From: Niastella sp.
Lineage (GTDB): Bacteria; Bacteroidota; Bacteroidia; Chitinophagales; Chitinophagaceae
Reading direction: 5' to 3'
DNA length: 38,335 bases
Assembly: GCA_017744515.1 (NCBI GenBank)
Contig: JAGIBF010000079.1
Location: 1-38,335, forward strand
Shown: piece after piece, positions 27,723 to 37,372 of the stretch
Numbering within the stretch: the first letter of the stretch is position 1
Layout of the letters: every line of letters begins with the position of its first letter
Made by a program: the position numbers and the translations under genes
The notes under the pieces: model-generated
What the model was told of the DNA's origin: nothing
The model's input: only the letters and a program-made list of their open reading frames with translations
Databases searched by the model: none

Positions 27723-27823
27723 TAGTCAAATAGTCAAATTCGTTCTTAGTAGCCTGTTACCTGTCATTGGCAGAACCATAAAACCTGTGTCCCTATTGAA
27801 TAACCCCTTAATATGGTTCAACG

Positions 27824-30800
27824 ATGCCAGAAAAGCGCATGTGGAAGGTACTGCTATGCACAGTCCTGCTTTATTTTCTTATGGTAACATCCGCAAAGGC
27901 GCAACAGGCGCCGCCGGATACAGCCATTACGCTCTCACCCGATCTGAAAGAAGTGACCCTTGATTCCTGCTTCCGCTACATTCGTATAGCCACAGGTTTC
28001 AAAGGCATTTACACCGCTTTCACCCACGACGCGGCCCTCATTACCTACCGGCAGGATAATGTACCGCTGACTAAAATGCTCGATACCGTATTGGGCAGGT
28101 TGGGATTAGGCTACTCCTTCAAAGACAACTACATCCGCTTGCGCAGGGATCAACAGCGCATGCAACGCTTCAATAAAGTGGATACGCTTACCGGTAAGGT
28201 CGTCGATGAATACGGCCAACCACTGGGAGGCGTGTCCATAAGCGACACCGCGGGCAAGTGTTATGCCATCACTTCGTTCAAAGGTATTTTTAAAATGCCC
28301 TGGCCGCCCGGCAGCAGGTGGGTGGAGTTTACCCATATCTCCTGCGAAAGAATGATAATGCATGTAAGCGATGCAAACACCTTCCTCAGTGTTGTACTGA
28401 AGCCCTCGTTCACTGCCAAAGAAGACATCGTGGTCACGGCCTACTACAATGAGCCGCGATCCGAAAGCACTGCTTCCACGTACAAGGTCCGGAGAAACGA
28501 TCTTACCCGCGGCAGCAACAACCCCTTCCGCGAACTATCAGGCAGGGTGCCGGGCTTGCTCGTGAGCGAGGCCAGTGGCGCGCCCGGCGCAGCCATCAGG
28601 ATACAGATCAGGGGCCGGCAAAGCATCGGCATTACACCGGGTGTGGATAACCAACCCCTCAACGATCCCCTCGTATTGCTCGATAAGATTCCCCTCATCG
28701 CGGGCAACAGCCCGGTGTCCCGCCTGCCTTCCGCAGCAGGCGATCCGCAGGGTGGCGGCTTATCGGGCGGTGGCATCAGCGCTCAGGCAGCCATCAATCC
28801 CGAAGACATCGAGTCCATCGATGTCCTGAAAGATGCCGACGCCACCGCCATCTATGGTTCGCGGGGTGCACACGGCGCCATCCATATTACCACGCGGCTG
28901 GGCAAAATGGGAGAGCCCTCCTTCCGCCTCAACGTGCAAAGAGGCGCCGCCACGAGCGCTTACATCCCGCAGCTATTGGACAACAAAGAATATACGGCCA
29001 TGCGCAAAGAGGCGCTCGCCACAGCAGGGTTTCAGCCTGTCGTCAGCAATGCGCCCGACCTGCTCTTGCTCGATACCAACAATTATATCAACGTGCCCCG
29101 CCTCGTTGCCGGCGGCACAGGACAGCTGTCCCACATACATGCCTCCATGCAGGGAGGCAATACCTTGTTACGCTATTACGGCAGTGTCGGCTATTACCGC
29201 GAGTCGTCGGTAATGCAGGTTGATTTGTCGCAGCAGCGCTTCACCAGCCATGCCAACATCAGGTACAGCTCGCCCGGCAGTCGTTTGGAAGCAGGCGCGG
29301 CTTTATACTACAGCTTCCTCAGCTACCAATCCCTGCCCTACGATCCCATGACCTACAGCGCCCGGACGGTCCCCTTACTGCCATCCTTGCACGATGCCAA
29401 CGGCAACCTCGTCTGGACCCACAATAATTTCGCTTTTAGAAATCCGTTGGGCCAGTTTCTCAACACGAGCACCACACGCATCAATAGCTTCACCAGTGGT
29501 CTGCAGGCAGGCTACCGCTTGTGGAAACACCTTTATTTTCGAACGACCCTTGGCTATCAGTGGCTGCCGGTAAAAGAGGAGATGAAGTTGATCATGGCAG
29601 CAGGCAATCCCGCACCCCAGATGGCCACTGCCAAAAACCGCTTCCAGGGCATCATGGTCGAGCCCCGGTTTGAATATGAACACCCTGCCACGGATAGCGG
29701 TTGGCAATGGGGCGGCCTCCTCGGCGCCAGCTGGCAGCAGGAACGCAACGGCTGGGGCGCCAATTGGTACACGGGGTACACCAGTGATGATCAGTTGGGA
29801 TGGCCCGGCGCTCAGGTCGATACGGTCAGGGAGGGAAACAATACATTGTACCAGTACCGCGCTGTGTACGGTCGGCTGCATACGGATTGGCGCAAACGCT
29901 ACTTCCTCAATGCCACGGGCCGGTTCGACGCTTCCTCCCGTTTCGGGCAGCAGCGCAAAATGACTTTCTTTGGCGCTTTAGGCGCCGCCTGGGTATTTAC
30001 CAACGAAAAATGGTTGCGCGCGGGGCAATGGCTCACCTATGGTAAGTTTAGAGCAAGCTACGGTACAGCCGGCAATGACAACATCGAAGACCCTGGTTTT
30101 GTCGATGTATACGCCCCGCGATCCGGTCAGTTGTCTTATGGAGGCGCTACAGGATTGGAGTTGATACGGGCAGCCAATCCACCATTGAGTTGGGAAAAGA
30201 ACCACAAGTTGGAATTAGCCCTGGAGCTCGAAGCGGGACGTTCCCTGTTTGTCAACATAGCCTGGTACCGCAACCTCACCACCAACCAGTTGATTACCAT
30301 AGAGCCGCCGGCTATGACAGGACTGTCAGGTTGGATCGTCCTCAATGAACCTGCCAGCGTACTGAACACCGGCTGGGAGTTCACCGTGCGCTCCACGGTC
30401 AGGCTGGGCAACGTGGGTACCTTGGGCAATACAGTATTACTTACCCTGCCGCGCAACCGCTTGCAAGACTTTCCCGGTTTGGCAAACAGTGTGTACAATA
30501 CATCGTTGATCGTGGGACAGCCATTGAGTGTGCAGCGTGGATACCGGTATAGTGGTGTAGATGCCAACACAGGTTTGTTCAGGATACCGGCCATGCTCGA
30601 TACGGCCATCACAGGCCATTGGGAAACCCAGGCATTAGCCAGCTGGTCGCAGGAGTGGCGGCTGGGCAGGTTCCACGTTGCCTTGTTTCTCGAAGGCAGA
30701 AAGCTGCAGGCCCTCGATCCATTGTTTTACAGCTACAGTACAGGCAGTGGCCCCGGCCGCTGGTCGACCACGCAGCTTACCAATCACCCACGTACCGTGC

Positions 30801-31132
30801 TGCAACGTTGGCAGCAGCCGGGCGATCAGGCCCTCTTGCAGCGATTTACCGCGGCGGGCACCCCGGCGGTGCAGAAGGCTGCGGCCTATTACCGGCAGTC
30901 GGATAAAATGATGGCCGATGCTTCCTTTTGGCGTATCCGGTCGGTATACCTCGGTTGGGAATTACCCGGCAGCTGGTTGCAGCGGGTGAAGGTGCGCGAA
31001 GCACGCATATACCTCCAGGGCCAAAATCTTTACATGGGCACGAAGTACAAAGATGGCGATCCCAGCCTGCAGTTTCCGCTGCGCCTGTCCACACAGCGCA
31101 CGGTTACGGCTGGGTTACAAATAGGCTTTTGA
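27824..31132 (+). CDS. SusC-type TonB-dependent transporter with STN domain, module 1, no SusD
   Basis: 1102 residues. Signal peptide to about residue 27 (VTSAKAQQ); STN domain 38-105 (LKEVTLDSCFRYIRIATGF, VPLTKMLDTVLGRLGLGYSF); carboxypeptidase-like domain 125-200 (GKVVDEYGQPLGGVSISDTA); plug with LSGRVPGLLVSEASGAPGAA, QIRGRQSIG and AINPEDIESIDVLKDADATA, IYGSRGAHGAIHITT; then the barrel, ending LQIGF. The STN domain lets it signal to the FecR upstream. No SusD gene follows, which is unusual for a SusC of this length; the lid may be absent or encoded elsewhere. Confidence 0.94.
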   Translation: MPEKRMWKVLLCTVLLYFLMVTSAKAQQAPPDTAITLSPDLKEVTLDSCFRYIRIATGFKGIYTAFTHDAALITYRQDNVPLTKMLDTVLGRLGLGYSFKDNYIRLRRDQQRMQRFNKVDTLTGKVVDEYGQPLGGVSISDTAGKCYAITSFKGIFKMPWPPGSRWVEFTHISCERMIMHVSDANTFLSVVLKPSFTAKEDIVVTAYYNEPRSESTASTYKVRRNDLTRGSNNPFRELSGRVPGLLVSEASGAPGAAIRIQIRGRQSIGITPGVDNQPLNDPLVLLDKIPLIAGNSPVSRLPSAAGDPQGGGLSGGGISAQAAINPEDIESIDVLKDADATAIYGSRGAHGAIHITTRLGKMGEPSFRLNVQRGAATSAYIPQLLDNKEYTAMRKEALATAGFQPVVSNAPDLLLLDTNNYINVPRLVAGGTGQLSHIHASMQGGNTLLRYYGSVGYYRESSVMQVDLSQQRFTSHANIRYSSPGSRLEAGAALYYSFLSYQSLPYDPMTYSARTVPLLPSLHDANGNLVWTHNNFAFRNPLGQFLNTSTTRINSFTSGLQAGYRLWKHLYFRTTLGYQWLPVKEEMKLIMAAGNPAPQMATAKNRFQGIMVEPRFEYEHPATDSGWQWGGLLGASWQQERNGWGANWYTGYTSDDQLGWPGAQVDTVREGNNTLYQYRAVYGRLHTDWRKRYFLNATGRFDASSRFGQQRKMTFFGALGAAWVFTNEKWLRAGQWLTYGKFRASYGTAGNDNIEDPGFVDVYAPRSGQLSYGGATGLELIRAANPPLSWEKNHKLELALELEAGRSLFVNIAWYRNLTTNQLITIEPPAMTGLSGWIVLNEPASVLNTGWEFTVRSTVRLGNVGTLGNTVLLTLPRNRLQDFPGLANSVYNTSLIVGQPLSVQRGYRYSGVDANTGLFRIPAMLDTAITGHWETQALASWSQEWRLGRFHVALFLEGRKLQALDPLFYSYSTGSGPGRWSTTQLTNHPRTVLQRWQQPGDQALLQRFTAAGTPAVQKAAAYYRQSDKMMADASFWRIRSVYLGWELPGSWLQRVKVREARIYLQGQNLYMGTKYKDGDPSLQFPLRLSTQRTVTAGLQIGF

Positions 31133-31155
31133 TCCCCCTCAACTGTTGTTTATTA

Positions 31156-31188
31156 CACAGCCCGGTACACGTCACGTACCGGGCTGTG
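31156..31188. terminator. Strong hairpin after module 1 SusC
   Basis: A 13-bp perfect stem (CACAGCCCGGTAC with its complement), 7-base loop, 23 bases past the stop. No T run follows on the plus strand; on the minus strand it lies past the end of the 31225-31581 gene and could serve both. Confidence 0.6.
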
Positions 31189-31224
31189 GTTGTTAATGGC
31201 CAGGATGACCATTACGGTGGGGGA

Positions 31225-31581
31225 TTAACGTTGGCTGGCGGTAGAGTCAGGTTTGTTGACTGTCAGGGAGGTCGAGAGGTCACTGTAGATGACGGCCAAT
31301 GGGAAATACAGGAAAAAACCATACTCGTACTCGTGCAGCCCCCAGGCTGGAGTAGCACTGAAAGTGTTGCCCGGGTAAATGTTGCGCAATCTCGCCATCT
31401 CACCATTCACGGTGTTCGTGGTGCCTACCGGGTTATACCTGTCGTAATCGTAATACCAGGAATAATAAAACAAAACTTCCGGCGCCTGGGTGGCAAATGT
31501 TGGAGTGGCGGAAGTTGGTTGGTCCGGGCGCATGCCCAGCAGCAGCAGGGCGATCAGCCCTGCGGAGAGTGCTTTTGTCAT
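31225..31581 (-). CDS. Small secreted protein of unknown function
   Basis: 118 residues from ATG at 31581 (an upstream in-frame start at 31605 would add eight). The N-terminus MTKALSAGLIALLLLG is a Sec signal. The mature part is rich in aromatic residues (VLFYYSWYYDYDRYNP, EYEYGFFLYFPL) and has no cysteine. Not recognised. It lies between the two SusC modules on the opposite strand, as does the following small gene, and converges with module 1 SusC. Confidence 0.6.
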   Translation of the reverse strand: MTKALSAGLIALLLLGMRPDQPTSATPTFATQAPEVLFYYSWYYDYDRYNPVGTTNTVNGEMARLRNIYPGNTFSATPAWGLHEYEYGFFLYFPLAVIYSDLSTSLTVNKPDSTASQR

Positions 31582-31667
31582 AACAAGGAGGTTTAATGTG
31601 AACAAAAAACCTCACCATTGCGTGTAATTACAATTTACATCATTTATAAACGACCCCGGGGTCTCAT

Positions 31668-32042
31668 CTATGCGTCGGCACCGGATGCACCAATATTATT
31701 TTCTCCGGGTAGGTAGGCAATCAGGGAATGAAGAAAAGCAATACGCGCAGCATGCTTTTTCAGCGCAGCCTCTTTTTTGTTGCTTTCCTGCATAGCTTCC
31801 TGGTTCGTCTGTCGTATCAGCTGTTGCCAGGCCAGTCCCAGTTCATTGCTTAAGTTATTTGTAATAAATACGTTGAGCTTGTTGATGAAAAGCCTGAACC
31901 GTACCGGCGATAGCTTATCCCGTCTTAGGTAACGCATATGCCGCGAGTAAGCCGCCGCAAATACGATCAGTTTACGTTTGATGGCAGGCCCTTTATGGCC
32001 GTCGTCCGGTGGAAGTGCGTTGCTGAAAAGATCCTTACTCAT
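31668..32042 (-). CDS. Small basic helical protein of unknown function
   Basis: 124 residues from ATG 32042 (MSKDLFSNALPPDDGHKGPA); the open frame continues upstream to 32180 but that part looks untranslated. Basic and helical (RKLIVFAAAYSRHMRYLRRD, KKEAALKKHAARIAFL), no signal peptide or membrane segment. Not recognised. It is divergent from the module 2 sigma gene. Confidence 0.55.
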   Translation of the reverse strand: MSKDLFSNALPPDDGHKGPAIKRKLIVFAAAYSRHMRYLRRDKLSPVRFRLFINKLNVFITNNLSNELGLAWQQLIRQTNQEAMQESNKKEAALKKHAARIAFLHSLIAYLPGENNIGASGADA

Positions 32043-32369
32043 AACTGTAGTGTTGATTATATGGGTTATTGTTAAAACTTTTTTTAAAAAAACTTTACTT
32101 TGGATGTTAAGAAATTTCCTTTTCCTCGTCTTATAAAATGTGTCTGTACATAGCACTAATTTGCTGGCACAGGCAGGCATAAAAAATAATTCACTTGTCT
32201 AATGGATAAGTGAAAGTGGTACATAGCTATATGTACAAGATTATTTAAGAACGTTTAAGGTGGTAGCTTCAACCATCTCATTCTGCACCATTTTTATGTA
32301 GTTGTTCATTTCTTCCCATACGTTCTGTTAAATGCAGTAATCATGTATTAAAGACAACAGTAAAAGCAA
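32043..32369. promoter_or_regulatory. Divergent intergenic region with palindromes
   Basis: Between the small basic protein gene and the module 2 sigma gene. GTACATA-GCTA-TATGTAC (32219-32236) is a perfect 7-bp inverted repeat; CACTT and AAGTG flank 11 bases just before it (32192-32212 area). Either may be an operator. No coding region is seen and no full promoter match was found. Confidence 0.45.
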
Positions 32370-32924
32370 ATGAACAACCGGGCAGATGGGGATCATTCAA
32401 AAGATCGATGGCTCTGCGCTATATATGAAGAGGCATGGGTTTCTTTGATCACCTATGCCTATACTATTATTCGCAGCAAAGAGGAGGCGGAAGATGTCGT
32501 GGGCGAAAGTTTTGCAAAATTGGCCAACGAACTGGTTGTAAATAAAGAAAAGTTTCCTACCCCCGCAAATGCAAAGGCTTATCTCGTGACCATAGTCAGA
32601 AATGCTTGTTTTGACTGGAACCGGAAAAAAAAGCCGGTTTCAGAAATATCCGCAGAAACCCAGGCAGATGATAGTGTCATCATATTTGAATTCGAAAAGT
32701 ACGACCTGGCGCAACAGCTACTCACCTTGATCGATGAACTGCCTCCACAGTCAAAGCAGGTGATTACACTTTTCTTTATCCACGGGCTCTCCACAACAGA
32801 GGTTGCAAAGACACTCAATCTTTCAAGAGAGGTGGTCTCGGTATATAAACACCGGGCGATTAGTCATTTACAAAAGCTGGTCAAAGCCAAAAAGATTGCC
32901 CGCTTTCTGAAAGAACCAGTATAA
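32370..32924 (+). CDS. ECF sigma factor, module 2
   Basis: 184 residues. Region 2: TYAYTIIRSKEEAEDVVGES and AYLVTIVRNACFDWNRKKKP; region 4: IDELPPQSKQVITLFFIHGL, STTEVAKTLNLSREVVSVYK. Unlike the other three ECF factors here it lacks a hydrophobic tail and ends in a basic stretch (KKIARFLKEPV). It is followed by FecR after 28 bp. Confidence 0.94.
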   Translation: MNNRADGDHSKDRWLCAIYEEAWVSLITYAYTIIRSKEEAEDVVGESFAKLANELVVNKEKFPTPANAKAYLVTIVRNACFDWNRKKKPVSEISAETQADDSVIIFEFEKYDLAQQLLTLIDELPPQSKQVITLFFIHGLSTTEVAKTLNLSREVVSVYKHRAISHLQKLVKAKKIARFLKEPV

Positions 32925-32952
32925 GTCTCAATACCTTCTACAGTATAGTTAT

Positions 32953-33948
32953 ATGAAAAGACAGCTACAAGACCTGATATTGATTTATTATAAACGGAAA
33001 GATGGACAATCACTCACGGAAGTAGAGCAAGCGATATGGGATCAGTATCGTAAAGAACGACCCGCAAATGAAAAGGTAGACGAAGAGTTGGTTGAGATCT
33101 TCGCATTTCACCAGCAAAGAATGCAGCAGTGGGAGCAGTTTCGTGAAAAATACAAGATTCAGGTGGAGCTGCAGCAAAAAGCGGTTGGTATCACAAAATC
33201 CTTATCGATCATCGTTTCCTTGCTGATAGCTGCTTCTATGGTGATGGCCATGGGACTGTGGTGGCTCTTTATCGACACGCCGGCGCAAACTACAGCGGCT
33301 GTCCCTGAATGGAAAACGCTTCGTACGCCCAAAGGAAAGCAGGAAAGGTTGGTTTTGGCCGATGGCTCCACAGTAAGTTTGAATGCCGCTTCGGTGCTGC
33401 GCTATCCGTTGCATTTTGAAAAAGGCAAAAGGGAAGTGATACTGGAAGAAGGTGAGGCATATTTTGAAATAACCCATAAGCGGGGAGAGATCTTCACCGT
33501 TTACTGTAAAGGTGAGGCGGTTGAGGTAAGGGGAACAAGTTTCGACCTGTCGTCATACGATACGGCAACTATTATCACCACACTGGTGGAAGGCTCGGTA
33601 CGGATAAAGCTCCCCGGACGAACCCTGTTACTACAACCCGGTCAGCAGGCTATTGTCGATAAGCAAGGCGGCATTAGCTCATCAGCAGTCGATACAAAAG
33701 ATGTCATAGCCTGGAAAAAAGGGTATTTCTCATTTCATAATACACGGCTTTCAGTCATCATGAAAGAACTCGCAAGGTGGTACGATGTGGAATTTATTTT
33801 TCTTGATCCGTTAAACGACATGCCATTTACGATCGTCGATTATCCGCGCAATGAGCCACTCGAAGGTTTACTGAAAGATATGGCAGCTTCAAGGCTTGTA
33901 TTCTTTGAATTGAATGGCAGAAAGGTCTACATCAGAAAAGGATTGTAG
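32953..33948 (+). CDS. FecR-family anti-sigma factor, module 2
   Basis: 331 residues: N-terminal LQDLILIYYKRKDGQSLTEV, membrane helix SIIVSLLIAASMVMAMGLWW (about 84-105), FecR core (LADGSTVSLNAASVLRYPLH, EEGEAYFEITHKRGEIFTVY, VRGTSFDLSSY) and DUF4974 (FHNTRLSVIMKELARWYDVE). It is similar to the module 1 protein over its whole length, including FIFLDPLNDMPFTI versus LIYVDPLNDSLFTI. SusC follows 26 bp downstream, so these genes form one operon. Confidence 0.94.
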   Translation: MKRQLQDLILIYYKRKDGQSLTEVEQAIWDQYRKERPANEKVDEELVEIFAFHQQRMQQWEQFREKYKIQVELQQKAVGITKSLSIIVSLLIAASMVMAMGLWWLFIDTPAQTTAAVPEWKTLRTPKGKQERLVLADGSTVSLNAASVLRYPLHFEKGKREVILEEGEAYFEITHKRGEIFTVYCKGEAVEVRGTSFDLSSYDTATIITTLVEGSVRIKLPGRTLLLQPGQQAIVDKQGGISSSAVDTKDVIAWKKGYFSFHNTRLSVIMKELARWYDVEFIFLDPLNDMPFTIVDYPRNEPLEGLLKDMAASRLVFFELNGRKVYIRKGL

Positions 33949-33974
33949 CCTGAAATATCTAATGTAGTTAATGG

Positions 33975-36900
33975 ATGGTAGCAAAGTTGCAAATACAGCA
34001 ATGGTTGTTCATGGTGTTGTTGTACATGGTTACAACAGCGCCTTTGGCTGCGCAGCAGGCTGATACTACCATATTGATTTCTCCTGATCTCAAACAGGTT
34101 TCTCTCGACAGCCTGTTCAGGTATATCCGGAATACTACAGGTTTTAAAGGGGTTTATTCTTCTGTGCTCACGCACGACCTGCCTGCGATTTCCTGTCACA
34201 TGGAAAAACAACCTTTGAATAAGGTATTGGATACTCTTTTGAATAGATTGGGTTTAGGTTACACCTTTAGAGACTCATACATCCGCCTTTACCACATCGA
34301 TAGGCTAATTCGCACATCCAATAAGGTCAACACCCTGAAGGGCAGGGTGCTCGATGAACAAGGCGAGCCGTTGGCAGGTGTATCGGTGTACAATATAAAA
34401 GAGTTCCGGTACGTCATCACGTCTAAGGCTGGTACATTCGAAATTCCTTGGCCGGCCGGCAGCAGTGAACTGGGGGTTTCTCATATTGCCTATGAATATA
34501 AGTCGCTACAGGTAAACAGGGCAGATACCTTTCAGCGCATCGTGCTCAGCCATGCCATTAGAGACCTGGATGCAATAGTGGTGTCCAATGGATATGTACG
34601 GTCGTCAGAACATAATAAAAGCTCAGACGCTATCTCTCGGGTGAAGGGAGAATGGTTCAGAGGGCAGACTATGTCCAATGTAATGACTACATTGTCTGGT
34701 AGCGTACCTGGCCTCCTTGTCACCGAATCCAGCGGTGCGCCGGGTGCAGCCCTCAGGATGCAGATCAGGGGCCGACAAAGCATCGGTACTACGCCGGGCA
34801 GTGATAACCAATTCCTCAACGAACCGCTGATATTGCTTAATAAAATACGTCTTGTCACTGGCAATAGCCCTGTTACACAGCTGTCTTCTATTGCGGGCGA
34901 TCCGCGGGCCGGTACGGGGGGCATTAGTATGCTCACGGCCATCAATCCAGAAGATATCGAAACTGTCGAAGTATTGAAAGATGCCAATGCCACCGCCATC
35001 TATGGCCCGCAGGCCGCCAATGGCGCCATCCTGATCAGCACCTGTAAAAGCCGTCGGGACAGGCCAGCGTTTCGGTTCAATGTGCAAACCGGTGCCGCCA
35101 CCAGTACGGTTATTCCCCATATGCTCGATAACAGGCAGTATACTGCCATGCGCAAAGAAGCCCTCGCAGCGGCAGGACTGCAACCCACATTAGACAATGC
35201 GCCCGACCTGTTATTGCTCGATACCAACAATTACATCAACATCCCGCAATTACTCATTGGCGGCAGGGGGAAGCTTATAAATGTCAATGCTTCTATGCAA
35301 GGGGGCGACTCCCTGTTCCGTTATTACCTCAGTACTGGTTATTACCGCGAAACCTCGGTGATGCCGGCAAATATTGCTCAACAGCGCCTTAGCAATTATG
35401 GCAATCTTCAGTATCGCTCACCGGGCCGTCGCTTACAGGCGGATCTTTTCCTGTACTATAGCAGCTATCAAAATCGGTCCCTCGCCGGCGATCTGGCGTC
35501 GGGCATGATGCTTGTACCCTTGCTACCGCAACTGCGTGATTCCACTGGCAAGCTCACCTGGTCGCAAAATGGCTTCTCCTTCATAAACCCGTTGGCCCAG
35601 TTCGAAAATACTTACCAGGCCAATATCAACGTGTTGGTGGCTGGCTTGCAGCTGGACTATCGTTTAAGTAACGAACTACGCTTGCGCACCAACTTTAGCT
35701 CTCAATTGGTATCGGTGAATGAGATGGCTAAGTTCCCTATCGCTGGCCGCGATCCGGCGCAAAACCCCACCGGTGAAATAGCCGCTGCCAGGAGCGGGTA
35801 CCAGCGTATGGTGTTCAACCCCCAACTGGAGTATGAACATACGAGGAGCGGCGATTGGCAGTGGGGCGGCATTACCGGAGTCACCTTGCAGGAAGACCGG
35901 AAGCAATGGCATACTTTCAATGGGATAGGCTATCGCAGCGATAGTGCATTGGGCAAGCCCTGCGAAGCAGCCATAACGGTGCAGGAGTGGCGCATGGATA
36001 GCTACCATTACCAGGGCCTGTACAGCCGCTGGCAGGCCAGCTGGCAAAAGCGTTTTGTGTTCACTGCCACAGGCCGGCTCGACAGATCTTCCCGCCTCAG
36101 TTCTAAGCGCAGCATGGCGCTCTTTGGCGCGCTCGCTGGCACCTGGGTGTTTTCAGAAGAAAAGAGGATGAAGACTTTGCCCTGGCTTTCTCATGGCAAG
36201 CTGCGCGCCAGTTATGGTGCTGCAGGCAATGACAATTATGGTGATAATAGTGGCGGCGTGATAGGCGTCTGGCAGCCCGGTGATTTGCCCAATGATGCGG
36301 TCTTGCATCCAAGCCAGCTCGCCGGTTCATCGCTCGGTTGGGAAAAGACCCGTAAGCTGGAACTGTCCCTGGAGTGGGATTTGTTGAATACACTCTTTGT
36401 CAATGTAGCCTGGTACCGGAATGTTACTTCCAATCAGTTCATTGCTGTCAACACAGGCTATCAGGCTGGCTTTATGGGCAGTAGTGTCATAAACTGGCCG
36501 GCCAAAGTCTTGAATACGGGATGGGAGTTGTCCGTGCGGGCTACACACCGCTGGCGTACTAAGAATAGTTATACAACCACGCTGATGCTCACCTTGCCGC
36601 GCAATCAGTTGCTGGCTTTTCCCGGTCTGGAGTCCAGTGCTTACAGTACTACGCTCATGGTAGGGCAGCCTTTAAGTGTGCAGCAGGGTTACCGGTTTGG
36701 CGGGGTAGATCCCAATACGGGTTTGTATAGGCTTCCTGCTGCGCCCGAAAGGGGAGTGGCGGGACAGTTGGACCCTCGGGCCTATGGCAGTTGGTCGCAG
36801 GAGTGGCGGTTGGGAAGGTTCCGCATGTCGGTACTATTTGATGCCAGGTGGCAAAAGGCTTTCAGTCCGCTCTATTACGCTTATTCACCTCGTGCGCCGG

Positions 36901-37271
36901 GCGACTGGTCAGCTACGCAGTTCACCAATCAGCCACAGTTGTTGTTGCTGCGCTGGCAGCAGCCGGGTGATCAGTCTCTGTACCAGCGGTTTACTGCATC
37001 CGCTTCTGCAGCGGTTCGGCAGGCACTTTTCCGGAGGTCCGATGCGATGCTGGTCGATGCTTCTTTTTGGCGTATACGGTCTTTGTATGTGGGCTGGGAG
37101 TTGCCGGGCGATTGGCTGAAAAAGTTAAAGATAGGCGAGGGGAGTGTTTATTTGCAGGGGCAAAATCTCTTTTCAGGTACCCGTTATCAGGGGGGCGATC
37201 CCACCATTCAGTATCCCATAAGGCTTCCTTCCCTGCGTATGATCACAGCAGGTATGCAAATCGGGTTTTGA
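33975..37271 (+). CDS. SusC-type TonB-dependent transporter with STN domain, module 2, no SusD
   Basis: 1098 residues. Signal peptide to about residue 26 (TTAPLAAQQ); STN domain 37-107 (LKQVSLDSLFRYIRNTTGF); carboxypeptidase-like domain 125-200 (GRVLDEQGEPLAGVSVYN); plug with LSGSVPGLLVTESSGAPGAA, QIRGRQSIGTTPGSDNQFLN, AINPEDIETVEVLKDANATA; barrel ending MQIGF. It is a clear paralogue of the 27824 protein with long matched stretches in plug and barrel ends. ATG at 33971 is in another frame, so 33975 is the start. Again no SusD gene follows; the next gene is on the other strand. Confidence 0.94.
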   Translation: MVAKLQIQQWLFMVLLYMVTTAPLAAQQADTTILISPDLKQVSLDSLFRYIRNTTGFKGVYSSVLTHDLPAISCHMEKQPLNKVLDTLLNRLGLGYTFRDSYIRLYHIDRLIRTSNKVNTLKGRVLDEQGEPLAGVSVYNIKEFRYVITSKAGTFEIPWPAGSSELGVSHIAYEYKSLQVNRADTFQRIVLSHAIRDLDAIVVSNGYVRSSEHNKSSDAISRVKGEWFRGQTMSNVMTTLSGSVPGLLVTESSGAPGAALRMQIRGRQSIGTTPGSDNQFLNEPLILLNKIRLVTGNSPVTQLSSIAGDPRAGTGGISMLTAINPEDIETVEVLKDANATAIYGPQAANGAILISTCKSRRDRPAFRFNVQTGAATSTVIPHMLDNRQYTAMRKEALAAAGLQPTLDNAPDLLLLDTNNYINIPQLLIGGRGKLINVNASMQGGDSLFRYYLSTGYYRETSVMPANIAQQRLSNYGNLQYRSPGRRLQADLFLYYSSYQNRSLAGDLASGMMLVPLLPQLRDSTGKLTWSQNGFSFINPLAQFENTYQANINVLVAGLQLDYRLSNELRLRTNFSSQLVSVNEMAKFPIAGRDPAQNPTGEIAAARSGYQRMVFNPQLEYEHTRSGDWQWGGITGVTLQEDRKQWHTFNGIGYRSDSALGKPCEAAITVQEWRMDSYHYQGLYSRWQASWQKRFVFTATGRLDRSSRLSSKRSMALFGALAGTWVFSEEKRMKTLPWLSHGKLRASYGAAGNDNYGDNSGGVIGVWQPGDLPNDAVLHPSQLAGSSLGWEKTRKLELSLEWDLLNTLFVNVAWYRNVTSNQFIAVNTGYQAGFMGSSVINWPAKVLNTGWELSVRATHRWRTKNSYTTTLMLTLPRNQLLAFPGLESSAYSTTLMVGQPLSVQQGYRFGGVDPNTGLYRLPAAPERGVAGQLDPRAYGSWSQEWRLGRFRMSVLFDARWQKAFSPLYYAYSPRAPGDWSATQFTNQPQLLLLRWQQPGDQSLYQRFTASASAAVRQALFRRSDAMLVDASFWRIRSLYVGWELPGDWLKKLKIGEGSVYLQGQNLFSGTRYQGGDPTIQYPIRLPSLRMITAGMQIGF

Positions 37272-37300
37272 GTGATTAGATCAATGTCATTGAATTAAGC

Positions 37301-37340
37301 TGTCACTCTGAATTGCTGTCACCCTGAGCTTGTCGAAGGA
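37301..37340 (+). repeat. Dispersed-repeat fragment (TGTCACnCTGA pair)
   Basis: TGTCACTCTGA and TGTCACCCTGAGCTTGTCGAAGG in tandem; the same arrangement with one or two changes is at 25280-25327. It lies just past the module 2 SusC stop. Confidence 0.6.
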
Positions 37341-37372
37341 TTATCGAAGGGGGGCAGTGAAAAAAGCAACAC

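Noticed and set aside
30928..31596. 222-codon plus-strand frame over the SusC end and the small secreted gene
   Set aside because: Crosses the SusC stop in another frame, passes through the hairpin and shows no domain.
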